Below, one piece after another: positions 56,366-64,000 of a DNA stretch of 64,000 bases. Each line of letters starts with the position of its first letter. Position 1 is the stretch's first letter. Source of the stretch: Circinella minor (Eukaryota; Mucoromycota; Mucoromycetes; Mucorales; Lichtheimiaceae); NCBI GenBank assembly GCA_016758965.1, contig JAEPRB010000077.1, positions 1 to 64,000 on the forward strand, given 5' to 3'. Under the pieces are notes generated by a model. The model was not told the DNA's origin. It was given only the letters and a program-made list of their open reading frames with translations, and did not search any database. A program made the translations under genes and the position numbers.

Positions 56366-58007
56366 TGAAATTGTCATTGTTGATTTTTTTTTGTTTGTTT
56401 TTGTTTCTTTATGTTTCTATCGCCACATTGTTACATATTTGTCGTCAATTAATAAAGAAAATATTGTATAGATAAGCAGGTGAATCTTTAGGCTATATAG
56501 GAAATAGTAACTAACGCATGGAACTAAAAGTCATGTAATTGGTTATTACATATTCTCATTCTATACATAAAAGTTTGTACGACTGCACGCTCAAAGTTTT
56601 TTAATAATAAGTACGTATCTAAATATTAATACGTACCCGAACGATAAACTATATAATAGATTAATGACAACAGCAGATATAATATAAAAAAATGAACTCA
56701 TTTATGTCCTATGTAAACGTACTTTATGCAATATCGCACTAAAATTAATTTCAAATTACATAACAAAAAATTATGATAAGTGTTTTACTAGTACGTAGCA
56801 ACAAATTTTCATGTTCATTTTCAACCACAAGGAAGTGACCAAATTCCTGTGGGCGCCATTTACTTTCTTATTCAATGTACTTTATTAATAAACATAAACT
56901 TTAATTTGTTGGGAGCAAAACAAAGCAATAATTTTTCATTATTATTATGTGTTGTTATTAATGAATGACAACTATGTAAGAACAAAAGTCAAAAAATCGT
57001 ATAATGAGTAAGATCATAAATGGTTCAAAGATGGGACATATAGCAAAAAGACGTGAATATTGCAAGTCAATTTTCTGTACGTAGATTTTCTTTTGCTAAA
57101 TGCTATAGTTTATTCGTGCTATTTAAACTAGTTTGTTTGGTTCATACATATATCCTTTTTAACTACAATATCTCAATTAATCTGAAAAAAAAAATATGTT
57201 TTTCAACTGTTACTGACAATATCCCGCTGCTGTTTTTTGATGGCAGAATGAAAATATTAATTTATTATAACCGCGATTATAAAATTAACGTAGATATTCA
57301 CAAAACATTGTTGTTAGACATAGTTTTGTATTACGTATCATATTGACCATCTGAATTCATCCACACACACACACACATACAGAGATATTAATTTGAAATT
57401 GTTCACTTTTAAGTAAAACATGGTCTTCACTTTGGGTTTAGTTCTTTTATTTATTTATTTTTGGAATAAATACAGGTTCTTTTAACTGAACGAAAAAAAA
57501 TTAAAGTGAAATCACAGTATAGGTGATCAAATGCTAGTAACGATTTCTACTACTAAATCATTCGATGTGGAAAGTGAGTGTATCTTATTTAATTACCACC
57601 ACTTTGTCCTCAACAGCAATACAATAAAAGTAAACTTCTCAATAATAAGTATCAAACAGTGAGACATAATTTTAAAAGTAGAGTCGTTTATTTGGTAAAA
57701 GAAAAGAAATGTCAAAAAGCATATGATAGTAGTATATAGAAAGAAAAGAAAATTATATAATTCCCATCTTCAAATTTAATGGAATCTCTTGTAATGTTAT
57801 GTAGTTAAACCATTTATGTTTTTTGTTTATATGATAGTAAAGCTAGTCTTTTTTTGTTTTGTTTTGTTTTGTTTTCTTGATACGTAATTGTAATCTTGCA
57901 TATAATTTTGATATATGGTTTTCTTGGTTATTGTCATGGTAATCATTATTATTATCATGAATTAAAAACGAGTGGAGAGGGTACAAGAGATTCATTCAAT
58001 AATGTTA
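56366..58007. other. Intergenic DNA between the twin short ORFs
   Basis: A+T-rich, with a CA repeat near 57362 and a TTTTG repeat near 57855-57875. An apparent 97-codon ORF at 57053 is Phe/Ile/Tyr/Lys-rich without motifs. The last ~150 bases are the probable 3' flank of twin B. Nothing else supported. Confidence 0.45.
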
Positions 58008-58109
58008 TTAGCGGGAAGGACCAGATTCACGTCTGCCAGGGAAATGGGGAGGAACACTGCTGACAAGATTTCCTGGGTGAGAGAATGAGACTGGAAGAAA
58101 GTTTTGCAT
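58008..58109 (-). CDS. Short 33-aa ORF (twin B)
   Basis: ATG at 58109 to TAA at 58008 on the minus strand, exactly 34 codons as in twin A. The peptide starts MQNFLPVSFSHPGNLVSS and ends GRRESGPSR; Pro residues at 6, 12 and 20 align with twin A and both end in a Pro/Arg-rich tail. About 137 bases upstream is the 31-nt shared element, preceded by a partial second copy (58231-58243). A TATA-like GTATAAAAGT (forward 58206-58215) lies between element and ORF. Base composition is clearly coding-like against A+T-rich surroundings. Unknown function. The pair suggests a local gene duplication maintained at constant peptide length. Confidence 0.5.
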   Translation of the reverse strand: MQNFLPVSFSHPGNLVSSVPPHFPGRRESGPSR

Positions 58110-58245
58110 GATGATAGTAGTAGTTATGGTCAAATGAATTATAAAATCAATAGACGAGTTGAGTATGTGTTGAAAAAAAAAACGAACGAAAGAAAAGTGG
58201 TGACTTTTATACGTTTTCTTTTTTTTTATTATTGAACACAGTTTT

Positions 58246-58276
58246 ATTGAACACAGTTGTCAATGAGCATGATTTA
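58246..58276 (-). promoter_or_regulatory. 31-nt element upstream of twin B
   Basis: Same sequence as 56335-56365 with one mismatch. Immediately beside it, 58231-58243 repeats its first 13 bases (ATTGAACACAGTT), a partial tandem copy. It sits upstream of the TATA-like box of twin B. Confidence 0.55.
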
Positions 58277-59272
58277 CCAAGCTATTCTTATCTAATTATT
58301 TTTACACAATAAAAATCTTGTTTGTTCTTCTTTTATGACTAGCTAAGTACAGGTTAGTTACAACATTTTTTTTTATTATAAAAAATGAGGATAATTATAT
58401 TCATTGTTTTCTTTAATAATGTATAAAGCTTGTGAGTGAAATTTTAAAGTAGCATACTACAATGACGTAAAGACAAGAAGTCATTTAAATAATCATTTAA
58501 GATATGACTATTTACCTTTTTATTTTCCTTTAATCTACGTTTTCATAAATTATACTGTACATCAATATATTACTTATAGATTTTTGGTACGAATGTATGT
58601 CCATATTATTGTTCACTTGAAAGATATCATGAAATTTGTATGAGTTTGATGTAGTCACTAATAGGTATAGCTGGCTAAATATAGTATCATAAGTATAAGA
58701 TATCTGTCGTCAGTAAGAAATAAATTGGGTTTTATAAACAATGTATGTAAAGTAGTAAACAGATATATTAGTCAAGTACCTAGCATATGATACGTTTGTG
58801 ACTTGTACTTTCTCAAAATCAAAGTTCATATTAATTATATATACATTTAAATGACATATAATACTACTAATATGATATAAATCATTGACTATTCTGTATT
58901 ATTTATATTGTATATCGATATCTTTATTATTATTTAATCACCATTTTTTTTTGGCAACATTTGCTTTTTACTTTACTACTGCTGCACCCACGCACGTATT
59001 TGTCAAACAAAAATTTTACGTATTGCATTGTTAAAAAAATAGCACTGCATTTGCTCTAGTCCCATAAACAAAAATAATAGTCTTCTTATATCAACTTAGA
59101 TGTTATGCGTTTTCGAAGTATTATTATTTTGCTGTAATTATTTATTATTACAAATGCTCAAAGAAAATGAAAAATGCTTGTACTTGTTGAAAAATAAAAT
59201 GAAAAAGAAATGAAAAATAGAAAAGATAATGAAGAGGGTAGCGTTATTCTTATAATATATAAAAAAAAATGT
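58277..59272. other. Intergenic DNA
   Basis: About 1 kb of A+T-rich DNA upstream of twin B and downstream of the ferric reductase (both minus strand). No coding or RNA feature recognised. Confidence 0.5.
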
Positions 59273-61186
59273 TTAAAATTCAAATGTTTCATGATGGAAA
59301 TCAAATTGATGTTTGGTTGCCTCATTTATGACATTGGTCATGAATGGGACGGTACCACAAGTGTGAACCCATACATTACGGTCATCAACATCATATGCGA
59401 TTTGGTCTATGCGATCGGGGATATTCGGTCGTTCACCTTGAATAATAGTACATCCTAAAATCTCGGAAAGCTCAATACATTTTAATTTATCCTTTTCTCG
59501 TGTCAGATGGATTGTAATGTCAAGTTGTACAGACGATGGGTAGTTTATGCAATGTAATATATAGTCAACAAAAGGTTGTATTTCCTCTATATTATAAAAA
59601 AAAAAACATTATTAGAATTTTTCGTTGTTTTTTTTAATATATAGATAAAAAAAAAAGATGTATATTGTAAACAGTACCTGCATTAGTGGATGACCAAATT
59701 AAATATACCCGACGTACACATGACTTTTGCACGGGGTTTTCAACACAATCTTTAAGAACTGTTAATGCGGGTGTAATACCAATACCAAGGGCAAACAAAA
59801 CCACAGTTCTGTAATCGAGATAACGTAAACGTGGACCATATGGGCCATCGAGCCGTAATTGAATTTTACTTCCATCTCTGACATGTTCCATGAGTTGCCG
59901 CGTACCATCACCAAGTGCTTTAATATGAATGGATGCGCCGCATTTTTGTTCTATCGTTTGGGACGACAAAGTTGAGGATGAAGGCGCCGTTGATGCAGAA
60001 GTATCTTTATTCAGTACAAAGATATCCGAGATAGTCATAGGGTACCATTCAGCATGTCGTTCAAACCAATTTTTCCAACCTTTTTTGCCATTCAGGTAGG
60101 CTACAAAAACATATTGACCAGGACGGAAGGAACCGTCAGTTAGTGGACGATAGGCAACTTTGGCATGAACAATCTTTTCATTATATTGTTCAACACTAAT
60201 TAATTCACATGGTTCACACCATGACTTGTAAGAGCGTAAGATACGATCCAAGACCCATAGGATACACGTTGGGTAAAAGAAATAGATACATGACCATTCG
60301 TGCCACATTGCACCTCCCGTTCCGATAATGAAGCCAATGATATGAGAGTAGTAGAATATACGGAAATAGTTGCGTCGAATAATATCAAATGCGGTGAAAT
60401 ACAAGATAAAATAACCAATGGTGCTTACAGTTCCAGAAAAGTATTCTTCGGTAATCATAAATGAATCGTACCATTTGCTTCCCATGACATAACCTTCCCA
60501 CCTATTATATATTTATTGTTAAACGTTATATATATATATATGCAAAATTAATCAATCTTATTATAAAAATAAAAATAAAAAGTTTTGAAAGTTTCATTGA
60601 CTATTATGACATACCATCGATAAAAGATATGTAATGTGGTTTCAGCCATACCAAGTCGAGCAAGCCAACGGTGAAATGGTATTAATTGTTCAAATGTCAT
60701 GCCGCACATACTAGTGATTATTGAATTTCGTGTTCCAAGGGCAATAGCAAAACTCCAATTGGCCATACACACATATGCCATTCGGCGGTCCAGAATACCA
60801 TAGATCGGAACTTCATATCGTTCGACTTCTGGATGAAGCTTAAAAGGGGCAAAGTAGCAGAATATAATGTTGATAATGCAAAAAAGTGTCATGCTGATAA
60901 AATGTTTTAGAGAGATCATGGTGGCAACATAGGGTATCGATATGGTATGTTCCAAAGGTCGAAGGAAATTATTTATGATATCTAAGGGTGTTTTAATTTT
61001 GATATCATCGTCATCGTATTGTTTTTGATAATATCTTCTTCGTCTTTGTTTTCGTCGCCACCATATTTTTATAAATTGATCGGTTTGATAAAATACACAA
61101 TATAAGAGGAAAGCTGCCCAACAGCAAAGTAAATATAAATAACCTGCCTTGTGAAAATCTGTAAAAAGATGAAGTTCTCCAGGCAT
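59273..61186 (-). CDS. Ferric reductase-like transmembrane flavocytochrome (FRE family)
   Basis: Minus-strand exons 60615-61186, 59678-60501 and 59273-59586 give 569 aa. The N-terminal half holds the ferric reductase membrane domain with haem-ligand histidines (IPFHRWLARLGMAETTLHIF and YYSHIIGFIIGTGGAMWHEW). The C-terminal half holds the FAD-binding HP.T-like motif (HAEWYPMTISDIF, ~340), the NADPH-binding stretch VVLFALGIGITPALTVLKDC, and the family end VHTCGTVPFMTNVINEA ... HHETFEF. The enzyme passes electrons from NADPH via FAD and two haems across a membrane to Fe(III) or Cu(II). NADPH oxidases share this fold, but length and the C-terminal motif favour FRE. A short T-rich-encoded loop (STASTAPSSS type) sits within the FAD domain. 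The next gene upstream, a small membrane protein, lies in the same direction. Confidence 0.93.
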
Positions 61187-61731
61187 TTATTTTTATTATA
61201 TCAAGAAATAAAATAAAATAAAGAATATGCAAGCTATTTCCCTAAAAGAAAAGAAGTGAAAAACCAAGGTGGGAGGAGGGGAGGGAAAGGACCAAAGAAT
61301 AATAAAAAAAACAAATCATTGTAATGATTTTGTTACCGAATGGAATCCCCGCTTCGTGATACCGATAAAAAAAAAAGCATATAAAAATCACTTCATTACA
61401 CAAACTAGTTCGCCAGATTTTTTATATAACGAACGATCAGATAACTTTATTTTTCTTTTGTTCTTCAATTTCCGTAGATTACAAGAGATCTTTGTTTTCT
61501 GATCGGATAAGTAAAAACTTGAGTCTGAGTTTTATATTAAAAAAAATAAGGGACCGACAGTGAGGCGCGGACCCATCAGATGTCTTTTTTTGTCTTAATT
61601 TGTATATATGTTTATTTAATGCTTTTACGTAAATATCATAATGATGAGTTCATTGTATATAATACAATATATGATATAAGGTATGAGAGGGGCGGGGGAG
61701 AATGGGTGTAAAGATATATTAATTTTCTGGC
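61187..61731. other. Intergenic DNA upstream of ferric reductase
   Basis: 545 bp between two minus-strand genes. It contains a purine-rich stretch (GGTGGGAGGAGGGGAGGG at about 61269-61286) that would read as a pyrimidine-rich 5' UTR on the minus strand. I looked for the GATA iron-regulator site HGATAR: GATAA occurs (for example in GATCGGATAAG at about 61501), but single sites are expected by chance. Confidence 0.4.
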
Positions 61732-62232
61732 TTAGATTGTGTCTTCCTGAATAACAGCACCATAAGAACTATTGTGCTTATTGTTCGTGGTGTTTTGGTC
61801 ATATATATCTCGAATAAGACCAGTTTCCTCTTCATTTGACTCATCTTTATCCATAAGCTTAACATCCTGATCCACGTTATCTTCCCATTTTCTCAAGGCA
61901 GATCCTGTTAACCAAAGAAAAGCTGTTAAACCCATTCCAGTGTAAAATAACTTCCAATTCATAAGTATTGGCAAGTCATCAAAAATCCAAAATCGTTTTC
62001 CAGGCGGTAAAGGTGCATGAACAGGTTCCCCTTCCATAACATTGACTGTATTCTTTTAAAAAATATATACGGAGAAAAAAAAACGTTAATATATAACGGT
62101 TTAATGATACTAGTTTATCTTTTAATGATAATATTATCGTACATTATCGCTTTCATGACTTGACAAAGCTGTATGTGAATATAATATTGCTGTTGTTATA
62201 GCAAGAAACAAAAATGAACGAAGAGAAAACAT
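61732..62232 (-). CDS. Small secretory/single-pass membrane protein, unknown
   Basis: Minus-strand exons 62143-62232 and 61732-62052 give 136 aa. The start MFSLRSFLFLAITTAILYSH is a clear signal peptide. It is followed by a short luminal part with an N-glycosylation-like NNT, a Pro-rich VHAPLPPGKRFW, one membrane segment (WKLFYTGMGLTAFLWLTGS) and an acidic cytoplasmic tail ending GAVIQEDTI. The acceptor (TTTTAAAAG) is not the usual pyrimidine-tract form but keeps the frame. I do not recognise the family. It lies 0.55 kb upstream of the ferric reductase on the same strand, which might hint at a shared membrane, but fungi rarely cluster by function this way. Confidence 0.65.
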
Positions 62233-62866
62233 TGTAAGAAACGTCGGGAAAAGAAACAAATGTAATATGAGCGGGAATGGATCAAGTGTTTATTGATTTT
62301 TTCCTGCCCTTCCCCCCCCCTCCTATTTTTACTTTCGCGGACACTATAGTTTTAATTTCTTCTATTTATTGATTTTATATTTGCGTCCTCCCATTATTTT
62401 TATGTTTGCGTCTTAATTATTATTATTTGAAGTTTATTCTTTTAAATTTAATATATAACATATATTCAGAAAATAAATAACAGTATATTATGCATAGTTA
62501 AGATATTTTTTTTCTTTTAGTATACATCTGAGAAATCATATGCTATTCAGCCTGTACAGCCTTTGGCAGCTATGTACTTGTTTAACACATTTGATATTGC
62601 GTAGTGTCAAGGTATCTCCTTGGTCAAAAGTTCACGCCTAGTACACCAGCTATAAAACAATTCTATGGTAGCTTAAAAATTTACTACCACTTTTTTGACA
62701 CAGTCTTCATGAAAATGACTTGAGAATTTTCGGAAATAGTTCGAATTTATTTGTCCAGAATACAGAAGAAATCAACAAGAATGAAAGATTTGTCCAATAC
62801 AGAGAATAACAAAAACATGAGTCATAATTTATAATGTTGGTAATGATACGAGTACAAAATAAATTA
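62233..62866. other. Intergenic DNA
   Basis: A+T-rich with a C run (62309-62321) near the start of the small membrane protein gene. A few less A/T-rich blocks (62540-62700) read as no recognisable protein. Confidence 0.45.
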
Positions 62867-62951
62867 CAGTGATTACTCGTTAAACCCGTACTCTGAATAT
62901 GTGAGGATCTGTACCGGTTTAGCGAATAACCGGTTTAACGAGTAATCACTG
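62867..62951. mobile_element. 85-bp palindromic MITE (Tc1/mariner-pogo type)
   Basis: The left end CAGTGATTACTCGTTAAACC is exactly inverted at the right end, and the match continues to about 23 bases with one mismatch. The element is flanked by TA on both sides (62865-62866 and 62952-62953). The CAGTG...CTCGTTAAA start and TA target are typical of pogo/Tigger-like members of Tc1/mariner. It has no coding capacity and can fold into one hairpin. Confidence 0.8.
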
Positions 62952-63305
62952 TAGTAGTGTTGTATATAATAAAAGATTATACATCTTCCATATCAATTTA
63001 TAAAATGGAGAGAAAAAGAAGAAAAGAAAATTGTCGATTTTTAAAGAGAGGCAGAGAAAAGAGTATAGAGAAAAGAATATACAGTAAGAAGAATTATGTG
63101 TTTTGAATACTTTCTCGTTCAAAACTGTTGTACGGATTTTCATCATTCTTTCTTTTTCGTTTCTTTGAGGGCATATTTTGGGTGATGACATATATGGCCC
63201 GATTAATGCTTCTCGTTCCTCGATGGGTCTACTTGTCGTGGATGACATTGTGATGGTATCTTCGTTTTCAACAATATTGACAACTGCATTCATAAGAGTC
63301 TTCAT
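62946..63305 (-). CDS. Hypothetical ORF, possibly a gene fragment
   Basis: Minus-strand ORF of 119 codons from the ATG at 63305. The first ~75 residues are coding-like (ERIDED-type charged sequence; REALIGPYMSSPKICPQ; RNEKERMMKIRTTVLNEKV). The last ~45 residues are Phe/Leu-rich read-through of A+T-rich DNA that ends in the MITE. The real end is therefore probably an unrecognised splice site, or the ORF is truncated. No family recognised. Confidence 0.3.
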   Translation of the reverse strand: MKTLMNAVVNIVENEDTITMSSTTSRPIEEREALIGPYMSSPKICPQRNEKERMMKIRTTVLNEKVFKTHNSSYCIFFSLYSFLCLSLKIDNFLFFFFSPFYKLIWKMYNLLLYTTLLQ

Positions 63306-63560
63306 TTACCATATTAAAACCAAAAGTAGAATCATTTATTTTTATGCTGAAGTAGAAAAATCGTATGGGTCTACTCTCTCGCTATTCGACATAATTTTCC
63401 AATAGGAGAGTTAGTACCAAAGCTGTTAATTATAAGCCTGTTATTATAATTGTTATTGAGTAAATAGTCCATTGTTAATAACAGCAAAAATATACTATTG
63501 ACATTTCTCTCAAAAGATTTTATTTTTACCAGATATCAAGAAACCTTCAACTTTGATGTC

Positions 63561-64000
63561 TCAAACAGCTGCTGGGGGCTCCAAAAGAAGTTTGTTGAGA
63601 ATTTTTTTTAGGGTGCGAGGAAGTTTAAGGCGGCGTTCATTGATATCCTTTGTAATATTGAGAATACTTGTTCATCCTGCTTCTGCGCATCCATATTCGA
63701 GGTCGCTTGCATGGAAATGGAGATCGGTTTTAGTGCCGACAACCTCCCGTTCCTTGGTTTTTCTATCACTTGATGCCTCTGATATCTTTTGACCACTATA
63801 TAAATGAAATTCATTAGAGCCCATGATATATACTAAAAAAAAGTGACTCATAGTTTCCAAGGTATAATAAAATATGTGAAGAATAAAAAAAGGCACATAC
63901 CTGCAAACTGTCATTTGTGAACTCATCGAAGCATTTTTCAAGAAATTCCCATACTCGATGAACTAAATCACCTTCTGTATGATTGTTTAAAGGAGAATAC
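63561..64000 (-). pseudogene. Decayed gene, cut by right window edge
   Basis: Minus strand. An exon-like segment (63901-64000: LVHRVWEFLEKCFDEFTNDS) is followed by a plausible GT-AG intron (63796-63900). A second segment carries SGQKISEASSDRKTKEREV, VGTKTDLHFH, LEYGCAEAG, then a stop (TGA, forward 63672-63674), then INERRLKLPRTLKKILNKLL. The phases of the two exons differ by one base and the TGA interrupts the frame, so it is broken. The pattern recalls a large family of uncharacterised proteins recurrent in Mucorales genomes (WEFL..CF / SG.K.SEAS..RK / GRK.DL), known to me only from memory. Confidence 0.5.

Overview
The window is nuclear DNA from a filamentous fungus, most probably a Mucoromycota (Mucorales-like) species. 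The evidence is: very A+T-rich intergenic DNA; compact genes interrupted by many 50-250 nt GT-AG introns with short exons (down to 17-35 nt); fungal-type proteins (oxysterol-binding protein, Vip1/Asp1, Ptm1-like 7TM protein, BRE4/ArAE-type transporter, ferric reductase); long asparagine/glutamine/serine runs; and transposon relics. There is no sign of a bacterial, plasmid or viral backbone. All gene models were built by hand by joining ORF segments across splice sites. For every multi-exon gene listed the exon phases close exactly, so the joins are better supported than single ORFs.

Layout. 1-5.4 kb is a transposon graveyard: a complete but dead Ty3/gypsy LTR element (194-3760, two 120-bp LTRs, CTTTG target duplication, internal deletion of protease and most of reverse transcriptase), a PIF/Harbinger transposase fragment and a small broken ORF. 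6-12.7 kb holds nucleoporin Nup53 (+) and a kinesin-13 (-) with an N-terminal SAM-like segment. 12.7-16.9 kb is empty A+T-rich DNA, then a multi-pass TspO-like membrane protein (+), then 3.8 kb more of non-coding DNA. 21.9-35 kb holds an oxysterol-binding protein (-), ribosomal protein S5/uS7 (+), the inositol pyrophosphate synthase Vip1/Asp1 (-) and SRP54 (-). 37.6-51.7 kb is a dense housekeeping block: a BRE4/ArAE-type membrane protein (-), proteasome ATPase Rpt5 (-) sharing a 254-bp promoter with eIF3f (+), a thioredoxin-fold/F-box-like protein (+) and a Ptm1/GOST-type 7TM protein (-). 53.3-55.7 kb is a frameshifted DDE transposase whose 3' end runs into a 128-bp tandem duplication. 56-58.3 kb holds two short 33-codon ORFs with a shared upstream element. 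59.3-62.2 kb holds a ferric reductase (-) and a small single-pass membrane protein (-). The right edge holds a palindromic mariner/pogo-like MITE and decayed ORFs.

The housekeeping genes are not a pathway cluster. They serve nuclear pore, spindle, lipid transfer, translation, protein targeting, proteasome and inositol pyrophosphate signalling. Most interesting: (i) the twin 33-codon genes; (ii) a consistent CAA/CAG/CGA to TAA/TAG/TGA decay pattern in several unrelated relics, suggesting a cytosine-deamination or RIP-like process; (iii) two GC-AG introns; (iv) a thioredoxin-fold/F-box-like fusion; (v) a SAM-kinesin-13; (vi) frequent TACGTA palindromes in the non-coding DNA.
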